From Holacanthus passer (Eukaryota > Chordata > Actinopteri > Pomacanthidae), in NCBI GenBank assembly GCA_025331565.1, contig JAFREQ010000003.1, positions 12,083,001 through 12,147,000 of the forward strand: a DNA stretch of 64,000 nucleotides. The letters are read 5' to 3'. Of this stretch, positions 1 to 14,277 are shown piece by piece (positions within the stretch are counted from its first letter, which is position 1; the number at the start of each line of letters is the position of its first letter). Position numbers and translations under genes: made by a program. Below the pieces are notes generated by a model. It had not been told where the DNA came from, searched no databases, and was given only the letters and a program-made list of their open reading frames with translations.

Positions 1-38
<38 letters not shown>
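1..38. repeat. (TG)n microsatellite at window edge
   Basis: Nineteen perfect TG units starting at base 1, so the tract probably continues to the left of the window. Confidence 0.95.
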
Positions 39-43
<5 letters not shown>

Positions 44-545
44 ATGGTGGTAAAACATGACAAGATGGACAAGACTCTACATGATGACAGAAGCGCATGA
101 GAGAGGGTTTGTGCATGTGTGCGCACACACACACTGTTTCAGTTTCATTTCTTCACAATGCAAATTATGTCTTGTTTTTTTGTTTGTCTCACTACTGTAA
201 TTTGTATGGCATGTCTGACCTAAGGTGTATTTAAAGTAAAAAAAAAAAAAAGGTGTATGGCATAAAAAGGAGGAATACACAGAATTTTTGCTTGCAATGC
301 CAAGACAGGAAAATGACAGCATTCACATTTCCACTGCAAATCCTACACCCGGTCTAAAAAGATTTTCAGTTTAAAGACGTAGGACAGAGAAAAGCAACAA
401 ATGCCCATGTTTGAAAAATGGCAACAGGAAAATAATTGACCTTTTTTTCTTGAGTACAGGAGTCAAACAATTATGGTAATATCCAAACTGTTGCACATCA
501 AAACCTTGTTAATAAACAGTTTTCTCTTTTTTCTACTTGAAGCAG

Positions 546-691
546 GACAGAAGCAGAGTCATTGGCTGAGGGTGTACAGCCGTTTAGCTCCTCTCTCCAC
601 CGCGCTCAAACTGGACTTGGACTCTCTAAACCTGAAGCTGATGTCGGACGTCACTGCCTCTATGAACTCATCCAGACTGCAGCAGACCTGA
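546..691 (+). CDS. candidate terminal coding exon, gene unidentified
   Basis: A strong acceptor (TTTTCTCTTTTTTCTACTTGAAGCAG) precedes an open stretch of 48 complete codons ending in TGA at 689-691. Third positions are strongly biased to C/G (runs such as CTC-TCC-ACC-GCG-CTC and CTG-AAG-CTG-ATG-TCG-GAC-GTC), unlike the surrounding DNA. The peptide contains HWLRVYSRLAPLSTALKLD and ends SSRLQQT; it looks helical with regular leucines. The entry phase would be 1. I do not recognise the family. The rest of the gene would lie left of the window. If bcar1 runs through here, this gene would be nested antisense or mark the far side of it. Confidence 0.4.
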
Positions 692-1867
692 AATCATCTA
701 GTCAGTACAGTCCAAGCACACCTGCATAGTTTCACTGTTTTGATGTCCTCACAGCAGGTTTACACAGCTATAATGTTGCCTGTATAATGCAGCCTGCCTG
801 TATGCAGGAGTCAGGTGGACCATGATGTGGCCAGTGTCCCAGTGCAGCACAGGGACAGTGTGACAGGAGTGATCCAAAATATTTTCCTCCCTGATCAGGC
901 ATTTAAAAGACTGACTGAAACTGTATAGAAGTTGCTGAAGTTCATCCAGTTCGTTGCACGATAAAGGCACGTTGGAGGGAAATATTCCTTGTAGCAGTGT
1001 GCAAAGTCTGCACCGACATAGTCTCATCTTCTCCAGCGTTTCACTGAATGCACAAAGGTGAGGGCAGCTTTAACCAGAATGTCCAATAATTCGACTGAAG
1101 ACACAGGATTGTGATACCTGATATTCATGATTTCTTCTCTGGAAAGAGAGCTCCAGTTACCACAGCAGGAAACTGATTTTACAAACAAAAGAAGACAAGA
1201 CAACGCGCACCAACGCACCAACGCATTTAAAAGACTGATCTTGCCTGTACAATTTAGGACATTTTTATTAAAGAAAAGGAAAAAAGCAAAAACTGACCAT
1301 AACTGTTGACTGGAACTGACTGTGATTTAGGAAAAGACACCAAAAAAAGACTGAGGGTCATCAAGTCCCCCTGTGTTTAGTCCTGTACTGACTCTGCTCT
1401 GTTTTGATTTGGTTGAGTGGACATGAAATATGAAGATATGGATCCTCTGGTAAGTGCAGTTGGGGAATTAAAACATTTTTTTGGCTGTAGCTGATTGAGT
1501 CTTTTAGTCTTCCAGGTCTTGCAGATACTCCACTGACTCAGGTGTGTGTGTTTCTGTATCCCTGCTATTGCTGCGAGCCTAGGCCTGTCTCTCTCTCTCG
1601 CTCTCTCTCAAGACTCTGCTGATGATGCATTTGAATCTGCAACTTGTTTGTGGTTGACTTGCCAAACATTTTGTGATTAAATAACTAGTGAGCAATAGAA
1701 GTTCTTCTGTTCGCAAACTTTTTAAAGCATGTGTGAAAAGGCGCAAACAGAAATGTTCCTGAATGTAGCTGCAAGTGTGAAGAGTGAAAATCACTAGTGT
1801 TGCCTGCAATCCCAGTAATTTACCGGAACTATGTGCAAAAGAGGCTAACCTCTCACACACAGAAACA

Positions 1868-1910
<43 letters not shown>

Positions 1911-4257
1911 ACTACAGCATTCCACAGCCTCCACACACAAACACACTACTCTCCTATTACCTCACATTCCTGAGGTGTCACAACACATGCACACGCACAC
2001 GCACACACACACACAGACACACACACACACACACACAGACATGCACACACACACACACATCACATCACATCAACAACATCCACAATCTTGCATTTCATCA
2101 TAAACATGTGACCCCAACAAATAAAAGCATAGCGACCCTCTTTTTTCTTCCTTTCTGTGCGTCTCTCTTCTTTCCCTCCTCCCTCCTTTTTTCTCTCTCC
2201 CCCAACCTCCACTTCTTTCTCCTTCAGTCCTCCTCCCTCCCTCTTTTTCCTGTCTTGGCATGTCAGACTGTTTTTGAGAAATAGTTGTGACTGCATGGCT
2301 GATTTGTGCAACAGCAGAAAGAATCCTCCACCCAGCGGAGCATCTAGGTGGAGCTGGGAGCTGCTGCGAGACACTGACGTTTAGAACATATTTGCAGGCC
2401 CATGGTACATGACGTGGACTCAATATATTAGTCATCCATCATTTCTTTGCTCATAATACTTATTGCTGCTTGGAAGCAGTAATGTGTGGACCTCTGTATT
2501 AGAATTAGTTGCACTGGAGAGTTGCAGTAGTCGATGATTCACATTCATGACAAAAATACAAACATTGGCTGCTCTGAATTTTTGCATTTTTTTAAAGGAG
2601 CATAATTAGATTTTGTTGTATTTTTTTTTTGCGCTAAAAAGACAACAAAATCTGGATTTTTCAAACAGCCCCAGCTTTATGTGCCCTGCAATGTGCTAGT
2701 TAAGGCTGCTTTAACAAGTGATGATCCCAGCTTAAGAATTCCTGCCTTCGGGCTGTGACTAACAGCAGAAACAACAGCAGGGATTGTGTAGCCTGAAGCA
2801 CAGGGTAGACCCACACGGGCATGGCCTGAGTGTTGCTTAACCTGTTGACAGACAATCCTGGTGCGGACTTATGAATAGCTGCCAGTCATACATGCACACA
2901 CACAGATAGTTAATGATGCATTCAACCTGTTGTAAAAAAGGAGGAGCTCTCATAATCTTTTAAAAATGTTTGATTGTTGTTTTCTTCGGTGTCAGCTGCT
3001 TAGACAGTCAGTAATTATATCAGGTTCCGTTCACAAGGTAAAGGTTTAGAAATTAGGAAAATCAAGGATGATAGTGACCCAACACGTTTAGAAATTAGTA
3101 TGTGCAACACACAACACAAGATGTGGACGCATGTTCACAGAGCTGCCCACACGTGTGTTTAAGGGCTTTACTAACCTGCACTTACACAGGTAGCGAAGAC
3201 TTGAGCTACAACCTGCTGACACACCCTCTGATTGCTGCGTGTGTGAGTGGATGACAGAGAGATTACGGTCTTTTATTTCTCTGATCAAAACATACTTATG
3301 ATGAAGAGTCATCACCTTTACACTGGAATACAACGTTTACTAAGAAAAGCATTAATGCATCGATATTTTGCAAGTCCACGTCTCCACAGAAAGACTGGGA
3401 AAAGCAGCAAACCAAAGGTGTCCGCTTTAAAGTGGTTTCACAACCACAGTTGCATAAATCTCCACACTGGTGAACTGTGGCACTTTGATCACTCACATAA
3501 ATCTTTTGAGAAAGCTGCAGCTGAGACTGCAGTGTTGACTATGATTCAACACTGAGCAGTGGGGAAAACATCCAGTGATTCATAGCTCGTTGTTTGTCTG
3601 CTAACTGTACTCTACTGTTCTGTGAGACTGAGGACTAAAATACAGCGATATACTGAACACAGGAGCATAAGCAAAAGTTAGACTTCACATACTCAATACC
3701 AAGTTTTAGTCTTAGTGTCCCTCCAGAATGATACATTTAATAAGTTTGTACTTTTAATCATCACTATAGAAGCCCGTCATTTTAAACCATAAATCTGATT
3801 TCCATCCTCTCTAGACTGAAGTGATGTTGTGTAAAGTCCTCAGTCTGACCTTACATTGCTTTGGGCCAAACCAAGCCTGTTACCAAAGCTTAAAAAATAA
3901 TGGAAATTAACTTGTGCCTGCATAGATTTAGAAATGAATGTAGTTTCTTGGTACCAAAAAAGATGCAGTTTTTCTTATATCTGATCCAGTATTTCATCAT
4001 TCAGATACTGTGGTTAAGCATGGAAGTTAATTCTTGTCCTTTGGGAAAAGAATGTGTAAAATAATCTAAGATAAAAAAAAGTCCACTCAATAGCTTTGAA
4101 AAGTTTTCAGTGGCATCTCATGGACTTTTGTTTTAGGTTTCGACAGATCATGAGAAATGGCTGAAGGGACCATTAGATAATTTTGTTACATGTCAGAAAA
4201 TTGTTTTCATTTTTAAGTAAGATTTAATCATGAGTGTAGAGAGACACCCATATGAAC
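692..4257. other. no gene seen
   Basis: Holds the CA tracts, a pyrimidine-rich run and unique-looking AT-rich DNA. The phrase GCATTTAAAAGACTGA occurs twice (899 and 1224). Minus-strand open stretches at 749-1221 have no coding bias and no recognised family. Confidence 0.6.
1869..2061. repeat. (CA)n microsatellites, two tracts
   Basis: A perfect tract at 1869-1908 and an interrupted CA/CG-CA tract at about 1985-2061. A pyrimidine-rich stretch (about 2140-2255, mixed CT and CCT units) follows. Confidence 0.95.
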
Positions 4258-4340
4258 AAGAGAAGAGGAGGTATTCAAGCCAGGAGCTCTCTTGCTGAGA
4301 CCTGACAGTGCTAACTACTGAGCCACCGCGCTGCCTTAAA
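4258..4340 (-). mobile_element. tRNA-like SINE-type head fragment
   Basis: Read on the minus strand, the segment has a box-A-like GTGGCTCAGTAGTTAGCAC and a degraded box-B-like region (CCTGGCTTGAATAC), about 40 bases apart. This matches a repeat very common in teleost genomes. The fragment stops where a DNA-transposon remnant begins. Confidence 0.55.
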
Positions 4341-4800
4341 TCCATCTCTACACAAATCAATGGCTGTAAAATGTGCACTCCCAGTATTCATGCTAATTGC
4401 AAAGACAGCACAATCAAACATGTTCTACTGCACATCAGCTACCTCATGAGGCGTAAGCTGAAGGTTTGCCATTGCCCCTCACAGCCCCCCCCGACCTAAA
4501 CGTCATCGAAAATCTGTGGATGGACCTCAGAGAAGCCGTGCGTGTGAGATTCCCACAGAACTAGAATAGATTTAAAGGAAGAATGGGCAAAAATACTCTT
4601 AACTGGCTACAAAAAGCTTTTACGAGCTGTGATAGTTGGCAAAGAGGGTGATACTAAGTGCTGATCATGCAGTGTCTCCAAACTTTAGCTTCAGGCCCTT
4701 TTCCTGTTTTGCTATTTTTAAACTATAAAAGATGAAAAAAAAAAAAGTAGTCTTGTTTGTGTCTTCAACTTTATACCATTTGAAAATCAGGTCACCAGGT
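4341..4800 (+). mobile_element. Tc1/mariner-type DNA transposon, decayed 3' end
   Basis: The plus strand carries a broken transposase reading with PDLNVIENLWMDLREAV. This is the region around the third catalytic acidic residue of DD34E transposases (canonical SPDLNPIENLW). It is followed by RMGKNTLNWLQKAF and a trailer that reads as the usual 3' tail of this fish family (CCAAACTTTAGCTTC, then CCCTTTTCCTG, then an A run). There are stops and frameshifts upstream of the motif, so it is inactive. The remainder of the element is missing. Confidence 0.65.
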
Positions 4801-7681
4801 CAAATGAGACAATATGGTCCAGAACTTTACTGGCTGACTATTTGTGTTCTGGTTGCCTGATTCACTGCTCCACTGACTGACCAACTTTATGGGTGACACC
4901 TGTGTGTGCTTTAACTCGGGGGTCAGTGAAGACGACTGTGTGCGGTGGATCTGTATGTGTGTGGTTTGGTAGATGGGGGGTGGGCGGCTAATCACCCCAT
5001 GCAGAACACCAGGAGATGGTGGTATGTGTGTGTGTGTGTGTGTGCATGCGTGTTTGTCATGCAGGAGACAGGGGAGATTTCCTGCTGTAAGCCAGGCCTC
5101 CATGACTCAGTCAGTGAGTCAGGAGAAATACACGAGCAAAAAATGTGCACTGACACAATGAGGAGCACTGAGAATTCTTAGTCCACTGCTGAGACTGTCC
5201 TTCATATCTTTATAGTTAAATTCTGGATCACGACAAGCACCTGTATGCAAACAACACAAAAACAACAATGGGAAAAAGACAGCTTGGTACATGGGATCTG
5301 TGATGTGGTTGTAACAAAGATGGTGCATATAGAAATGATGGTGCATCTTCTTCCTGTGTGCCAGCTCTAATGTTCTTCAAAAAATGAGTGACATGTTCCT
5401 TCATCACCATGAACACAAACTGTGCTTTATTTTGACTCTCAAAAATACCTATCAGAGCACCAACAAATGCACTATTTCTTCCTGTTTGAGAAACATTTGA
5501 TAAAAAGGACAATTTTTTTGGTTTGTTTCAGAAAATTACTGAGCTTTTTTAAAAAAAAAAAAAAAAGAAACTATCTATTTGTTGTATATTTGGCCTGGGG
5601 CACATATTTGTTTTGGTCTTTTCATTTTTGAGAGTTTCTTGACAACTAAGTGAAAGAAAGGTTTTTAATAGAAACTATTAAAGTACATCCCTCAAATCAA
5701 GGCATCAGTGTATTTTTTGTACTTGTGCTATTATTTTTCAAATTTCAAATTATTACTCAGCCCTGTGCACGGTTCTGTACATAACTAACACTCATCAGGA
5801 CTTCCTATTAAAACAAATGGTGCAGTATCTCTGCATCACCACACACTACTGTAGCATCACCTCTGCACTGCCAAACTGGGGGATTACTAATGAGTGTTTT
5901 ATTGTTGGACACATCAACATCGCCCTCATAAATCCAATGACTTTAGTGAGCATGCTGGTATTCCTGAGTGTACTTCATGTATATGTCATTATCCTGCTGC
6001 ATCTCAGAACATAGCGTGCGGTGGAAACACACATCAGTCTAATCCTGCTGTCAGCACCCGTCTGATGGCACCTTTCATAACATTGAATCCCTCTGATAGG
6101 TCAACAGGCAAGATTAGCACTGTGTTTTAATTAGCCAGGATCAAGTTCGAGTCAGGGAAACTTGATTCTTTGGATGAATGAGTGAACCTGGTATTTTGTC
6201 TCTGACACACACACACACACACACTCCTCCATGGTATGGAGGGAATCCTCTTCATCTATTTAAAACCAGCACTGTTTCCTGGGCCTGTTAACTCCTCCTC
6301 ACTTCTGAGACAGATTGTGTGTCACGGTTTGTCTGCTCCAGCTTGGGACAAACCTGAACACCAGCTGAACGTGTAGACCAGACAAACCACACATAAAGAC
6401 TGTTTCCACCTATCTGTATACATGTTTTAGTCTTTGACAGTCAGGAAGGAGCATGAACCTAAATACACCAGACAACACACTGAACCACAACCCAACAAAT
6501 CTCATGAGAACATCTTCTTGTACCAAAACAAACACCCAGCAGCTTGCACTGGTTGGATGCAGGGACGTTTGTGCTGAAAAGAAGGAGGAAAAAAGCTCAG
6601 ACTTTGGGTGAGATTGTGGATGGAAAGTCTACAGAGAGAACTGGAGGTGAACTTTGTAAAACAAAACTAACTTCACTTTAGTAACTTTATGTCTCCCTTG
6701 GGTAAACACAAGTGATGCCATCAGTCCCCGATGTCAGTGGCAAATGTCACACGTTTTAATAATCTTTATGAGAACAACAATCAGCGACTGGATCTGAAGA
6801 TTTCAGATTAGACCATTTACAGATCTGAAACTATAGATATATGTATACTAGACTGGAACAGACCTGGTCTAACTTGATCAGTTGTCCTGCCCAAATCATA
6901 ATCGCCAATCCCAGTCTGACCATAGTGCAGCCTTGAAATCTGACTGTATTGTAATAGTTGTATCAGGAGTTATTTAATGTAAGAAATAAAGAAGGAAAGA
7001 ATTTTTGGGCCCACATGAGAGATTGTGCTTACTACTACTTTCAGTCGACCCTGACAAAGACACATCCAATGCTGATATTCAGCATATGTACAGTACATAC
7101 ATATATGGTCATTAAAAAGTCACTGAATCAAGTTAGAACCTAAACTACTAGGCTCAAGTCCTGGGCAGAAGGTTTGGTTCAGCTAAACTTTCGACGCCTG
7201 ATTTATCTTCACTTGGGGACAAATCTCGAATAAATATTTTTAAATAAATAATTCATTTTCTTGTGCAGCGATGTCGGGTCTTGTGATCGTGAAATGATGT
7301 ACAGATCTACTTCCTGCCAAGTAACATGCCTTTTCTTTACTCATCACTGATCTTCACATTTTCTTTGTTTGGTGCCACAAACACAACTACAGAAATTAAA
7401 AGCTGAATTAGTTCCACGTTTAAGCCATTTATTTTCCTCTTAAAAGTGAGAAATTGACATTATATCTGAATAAACGCTGAGAATAAGCCGACACAACATG
7501 GCAGCTTTGTACAGTCGATGGGGAAAGCTTTGACATGGCTGCCTCTGAGTTCCACAACAGCGAAATGTTATTCTATATTAATTACACACTAATTACTGGC
7601 GTGTAATTACTAGTTAGACACACGGTGATCTGCTCCACACTAATTCACTGTCTGCCACATTCCTGACTGTGTAGTTACTCC

Positions 7682-7682
<1 letters not shown>

Positions 7683-7741
<59 letters not shown>
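7683..7741. repeat. (CA)n microsatellite, about 29 units
   Basis: A perfect CA tract. Pyrimidine-rich DNA (7822-8060) and a short (TTTC)n tract at 8138-8159 lie downstream. Confidence 0.95.
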
Positions 7742-7744
<3 letters not shown>

Positions 7745-8955
7745 GGTATGACATGAGCAGTGTGCCAACGCTGACGCAGAAGCCTTCAAACAATGGCAGG
7801 GAAGGACTGTTACTGCCAGTTTCTTTTTCTCTCTATCTTCCCCCCTCTCCTCCTTCCATTCCTCTTTTCTAACAACTTTTCTCTCCAAGCCATTTTTCTC
7901 TTTCACCAGTCAACCAGTCCCTCCCATCTCTCTCTGCTTTACTAAATCAATGTCATATTCAATACTTGCACATATCATCTTGTCGCACGTCTCTTTCTGC
8001 TCTCCTTCTTCTCTCTCTCTCTCTCTCTGCTCTTGTTTTACTGATCGCCTCCCTCTGTCCTCTGGCCATAAAACCTTCATTTCTCTCCACTTTCCTCTGA
8101 GTCAGCAGAAAGACTGACCACAGTCCTCCCCCTCTTTCTTTCTTTCTTTCTTTCTTTCTAGAGCCATAAACCTGACACTGGACCACGGCTGTGTGTTCTG
8201 ATTCTGTGCAGCGATGCATTCAAGGAAGAAAGTTTAAAAGAAAACAGGAGCAGTGTATCTTCGGGATTGAGTAAGGAAAGCTCTCAAAGAGGATTATAGG
8301 CATCCATTGACAAGCTTTGACCAAATTCCTATGAAAGTATTCAGACATGCGACCCAGAAATGTCAGATTTCCACTTTATGTTCTCTTTGCACAACTCATT
8401 TTTGATGTTTGACTTATTCCTTACAGCCTATAGTTTCCATTTGTGTTAAACTCAATAAGTCTTTTAGTGTCCTTAACCTAAAAACTCTTTTCAGACAACA
8501 ACAGATAAACAGACGGGAGAAAAGCGGGAGGAATTTTTAGCAACTTTGTCCCTGCACATTCCTTTACAGGGCAGCGAAGTCTCCCCGACCTGTGTGTACC
8601 GACTTTAAACCCCTCGACCTCAAACACTCACACACAAACATACACACACTCCCTGCTGAGGACCAACAAAAGGTAGGAATCTGCAGAGAAAATGTTAACT
8701 CCAGTTTCCCTCTCCTCCCCCTTCACGTTTTCCTTTTCTTCATACTCAAGTCTCCCCCTCCTCCCCTCCTCTCTACTTCAGTGCATGCACAGCTGGGGTA
8801 TAGCAGGTCCTGCTAAAACACTCACACACACACACACACACACACACACTGAACCACAGGGGATGAAGGAGTAGACAAACACCAAAAAAGGCACAGGAGT
8901 TTAAAAAAGCCAGAGAGTGCAGTGGAAGCAGTAATTTTGCATGCACACACTGAAA

Positions 8956-9006
<51 letters not shown>
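8956..9006. repeat. compound (TC)n(AC)n microsatellite
   Basis: About 12 TC units run directly into about 14 CA units. A further (CA)n lies at 8822-8849, and CT-rich DNA continues to about 9380. Confidence 0.95.
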
Positions 9007-9011
<5 letters not shown>

Positions 9012-12000
9012 CAGATAGTTCATTTTGTCCCTGCTGCAGTGAGGCGGCTGTGGTAACTCTGGGGCAGGGCTATAGCTCAGCCCCTGTGACACACTTTGCC
9101 AACTAGATCCTTAGGCGGAGAGAAGATCCCAAAAGATCTCCAAAACTCCTCCAGATCTCCTCCTCCACCCTCCGTTCTTCCTTCCCTCCTGTGTCCTTCT
9201 GTCCTCCCGTTCCCTCTCTGTGTCTCTCCTTCTGTCTTGTTCGGTCTTGTTTTCAGTAGTCAAGCAGATCCCGACACATTCTGCCTCTCCGTGATCTCAC
9301 ACAGCAAGAATGAGACTGCTGCTTGGCCCATTTACTTCTACCCCGCTCGCCCCTTCTTTCACCCTTGATCTCCCTCTCTCTCTCTTGCCTGAGGAAAAGA
9401 GGGAGGAGTGAGTAACCCGACACGTCACTTCCTGTTGGATCCTGATATTCCCTCTATGCATTCTGGCCATTGGCCTGAGGAGCTCTTCTCATGCAAATAA
9501 GCTTTGCCCTCCCACTGTCCCAACTCCCCCTTCTCTCTCTCCCCCTGGCTGTAAGAGGCTGTCACTGCTTTGGTATGCCGCTGAGACAGTGAACTGCACA
9601 CGAGCATAAGGCAACATGACCTCATCTGATAGTGCTTACCCTCAGATTGAGCTGCTATACTAACCTGAAGTTACTAAAGCAGACGTCTATGTGATAGACA
9701 ATCATTGTGTCCCATCGCAACAAATCATCTACAAGACCATTCAGCCCATTTCAGAAAAGTCCAGCAGACAATTTTACGACTCCCATAGCTTCCTATAATT
9801 TCCCAAAAAAGATATTAATATTTAATTGTAAATTCCTTGTGGTTTTAAGGAAGTTACTCTGGGAAATAACAGCTGCTTACAAACACAACACAACTAATTA
9901 AACTGAGAAATAAATCTCAGAACACTTCTCTCTTTTAATACCAAATTACTTTCCATGAAGCTTCCTGGGAAATCAATAGGAATTGGCCCCTAATAGTCAA
10001 CAATCATTTTCTTTTCCATGTATATATATATGTGATGATTTAAAAAAATACTTTCAAGATTTAACTGGCAAATGAAGCTTTTTAGAGGTTTAGAGGTTAA
10101 AACCTGAAAGTTTATGTAATTCTCAATTCTCAAATTTCATGATGCCAACCTTCCATAAAAATGCCAAATTTGGGACCATTTCCAGCCTGATACGAATACA
10201 GATCAGTGAGTCAACTCCTATATGAATAGGCACTTATGAATGGAGCATCAATGTACATTTTTATTTTTAGAATTAAAGCAGTGTTTACAACCACTTCTGC
10301 AAATGTAACTCCACTTGTCTTTAGATATGTGAGCCCTTCTCTAAACAGACACAGACACAGTGTGGTCACATCAGTCTGACGTCAGCAGAGAAGATGCAAA
10401 CTAACAATATCCTAACTAAAGCCTCTTTAAGATATGCACCCTTTTAGATGAATCCGATCATGTCTGAGTGAAGCCATAAGGAGCATTAAAGTAAACCTAT
10501 GTCTGAATGACTAAGCCAACACAAATAGATGAATAGATGCTGCATATTCCATGTCTGAAAAGGGGCTAAATTAACTGATGTTATGGGCTGTTGACATGTA
10601 CGGGCACAAAAGCTGACAGGCTGCTATTCATTGTGAACGGGACGTGGCATTGCAGCCTGGCACTGATGAGAAAAGATAAACTTTATGCAAATGACCTTTG
10701 ATGCAGTGCAAGTGACAACCATCAATAGATGCCACATGCTGCATCTTGCTGCTGTCTTGCATTGGAATCAAATCATAGAAAATGCCTTTTGGATGGTCTA
10801 ATGAAAGAAACAGCAGGGAATGATTTCACAGGTGAGAAGTTGATCATCTGTACGTTGGTACGACATCAAAAATCCTCATTAGCCCAACAAAGGTGATGTG
10901 TGTCTGCTGTTTTAGTGCAGATGGAGACCAATGTGACACATCAGTGGTGGCACCAAACAAGAGGAAGGGAAATCTTTGTACCTCGGGTCCTCGCTGCCTC
11001 TCTCCCAATTTTTGAAGAACAGTAGTCACATTGTGTGTGATGGTGACCGGCACTGGTGCCAACCATCCAGCAGCGCATTCCACACACCTACACACACTTC
11101 GACCTCCGTGACCTGGGCACTGCCCTCTCTGACCAGCGCACTCGACAACAACAGCCTCTGTCACACTGACCTACAAATGCTAAGTGCATGCCACACACTC
11201 ACACACACACACAGCAGACAAGAACAGAAAGCAGTCATTGAGGACCGAGCAATGTAGGGCAGAGTGAAATCTGAATATGATAATGGTCTCTGCTGGAGAA
11301 GTGCTTCATGAACAGTCACTCAGTTTTTCTGTCTTCACTCTCAGTTCAGGTTCAGGACTTAGATACTGAAGCTCTGGCTCAACACTGCCAGGCAATTAAT
11401 AAACTTCATGTATGTTTTCTACCATAGAAAACGCATGTATTCCCTCTGGTGTTTGGTGACGTAGAATTTGACAAAGAAGCATTTTAGGAAATGCATTGCA
11501 CCTGACTGACACTGTACATTAGTATCCAGTATTTTTGTAGTGGCCAGATTGAAGAGTCTTTGAGGATTATGGATCACTCTTGTAGCTCTAATGTCATCAT
11601 CAATGCAAATGTTTTTGAGATGCTGAGATTTGAACCATGGCCTTCCCATAGATAAGCACAGTGTTGAAGTAGCTTTGATGCCTTTAGTTACGCAGCGTGT
11701 TTACTGTTGCTGTAACTTTATTACTGATTTCTGCAGTAATCTGATTTTTCTAATCATCATGCAAATGAGGAACCTGGTTTCTGGTTCGCCCTACTAAATT
11801 CTACTGAAGAAAGCAAATTTCTTGGTCATGCGCATGCATAACCAGGTTTCTAATCTACATGAGCATGCAAATGCAAAATCAGATGTGTAAATGGATTTTT
11901 CAGAGTGAAGAGATTTCTTGTGTACATGTAAAAGCACTGATTTTTGTGTGAGTCCATTGTCAGATTTTCCCTGTGCTGTCATCTTCTATTTCTTCCTGCT

Positions 12001-13243
12001 AGCTGTTGTATATTGTCTCATGATCCAGCAGTGGTCTAGAGGTCTGGAACTGGAAGGTCCTCGAATGCCAGAAAGACACAAAAGTGGCTGACTGAGGTTG
12101 AGACTGAGATCAGCACTGCATAAAACAAAACACTGCAGTTTTCGGTCTGGATGCTCAGTAGCACTCTCACTTCTGTTTTTCTGCTGGTCAGTAGCAAAAC
12201 ACTAGTTGCACTGGTCCGACTGGTATAAAGTCTATGAGTGTAACGTAGGATGTTTATGATAAAATGCTTTTTTCTTTGATTACACTTCCAATAACATCTG
12301 CTATATATGTCATCATTTCCATCTCTAGTTCTGTTCTAAATTTCTGCCTGTACCAAACATTAAATCTGACCCCCTTGAAATAATCCACATCTCTGGAAGA
12401 CTGGCAAAAATAGATGCATGGAATAATAGGAACTATTCAAATTTCACTACATAGCAATTCTTATAGCTTGACGTCTGAAAAGTATTTATATTTTATGTAA
12501 TTCAAAATTAAAGCCAAAGTTCTAACTTAGCAGCTTTTTAGAACATGAACTTATGACGTATATTGTTAGTGGGGAACACAACAATGAATAATACCATAAA
12601 ATTGAATTAGTACGTTTTTAGTAACTACATAGTTGGAACTACTTCAAATGATGTCATATGTTACTAACGACATACAATGTAGTATTCCTGCAATACTGCA
12701 TCATGATTTTGATTTAATCGGTGAGTGTGGCATCATGCTTGTTTTTATAATTTCTCACTATTCACATATGTTTTCATTTATTTTCCTGGTTGAAACACAC
12801 CTCCATCGTGTCCTTTAGCCAAGTCATCCCTGTAATACATCATTATAATTTGTCTGACTCACAGTCTACGTGTTGCTAAAAGGGGCCGTCTACTGTGTCA
12901 TCCTTGTCTATCGCTGTGAGGGCCCAAAGTTAGAAACTGTCAAATCTCACACATACTGGCTGTGAGTCACTTGCCTGACGAAAATAAATTAATTCCTCTT
13001 TTTTTCCAGCCCAGCCCTTCATTCTAGTGTAGATTAAAAGCCCATCCTGAATAAAAGCAGAGTCAGATGAATGACAGGATGTAGATGAGCATTTCCTCTC
13101 CTCTGCTCTCTCCTCTCCCATCTTCAGTCACTTCACTCTTCTTCCATTCTTTCTCCATTCACATGGTTAATAACTTCATTAACCCCTGTCACCTCTCTGC
13201 TCTGGTCCAGCGGCTGACACACACTAATTGATGAGCTTGGAGT

Positions 13244-13249
<6 letters not shown>

Positions 13250-13302
<53 letters not shown>

Positions 13303-13921
13303 GGACTATGTGCTCATCATCTAGACTGCTTATTATAACAGCAAGTGATCTCTCTCAGCCCCAAGCACAAATTGCAAATGGCTGCTGCTGGGTGAAAACC
13401 ACGTATGTCAGATTTTTGTGATGTTCATTCTTTCAGATAAAAATTCTTGAAATCGAGCTAATGACCATTTCAATCCATCTACGCTCATAAAACCATTTTG
13501 GCTCATAACTAAAATACATTTCCAAACAAGGAAATGAAACCAGGCTGTTCTTCTTGTAAAGCTGACATTTTGGAGATAACAGGTTTTCACCTAACAACTG
13601 TGAAGAGCTTCACATTCACAACAGAGCTTGTCTCACAAAAAATCTAATGACTGGGACATTTGGTGCTGATACCTTAGGTCAAACATGAGAGCAGTTATTT
13701 TTAATTCACCACAAACAGCAGTGTTAGGACAAAAGGATCATTGTATTGATACAAAACGGCACAGTACACACACACACACACTCACAAAAAGAAGGATAAT
13801 AGGATTGGTGTGTTTCCCAATATGAAATTCATTTCCTGTGATTGTGTGTGTTGAGCCAGTGATTTTTAATACTGGAATTCTATTGTTGCATATATCCAGC
13901 TAATGCACCCAGGAGACCGGA

Positions 13922-13976
<55 letters not shown>

Positions 13977-14277
13977 CAACATGTGCAATCACGGCTGTGG
14001 AGGCAGCTGCCGCTACAGTTTGTGATCAGCAGCTCATTTGAATTTTCTCTCCATTTTTCTCTTCACTGTCTAAAACCAGATGCATATTCTGAGCAGTGCT
14101 GACACAAGACCTCTCTGTACTACTGTACACTACAGTGATCAGCTCTTCCTGCAGGACCAGACAACGGCTTTTTGGACAGATCATCCGGTGAAAAACATTC
14201 AAAAATGAAATAATGAGCACTGGCCGTGTAATAGCTCACCTACCTACCTTCTGTAATACATCACTGTGGGCCAAGAA

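Noticed and set aside
749..1221. Minus-strand open stretches of 92 and 65 codons, adjacent in different frames
   Set aside because: No codon bias, no recognised family and no splice logic joining them. They lie in what would be the 3' UTR of the candidate plus-strand exon.
1784..2284. 166-codon plus-strand open frame
   Set aside because: Composed of Thr-His repeats from (CA)n and Ser/Leu/Phe runs from CT-rich DNA; a low-complexity artefact.
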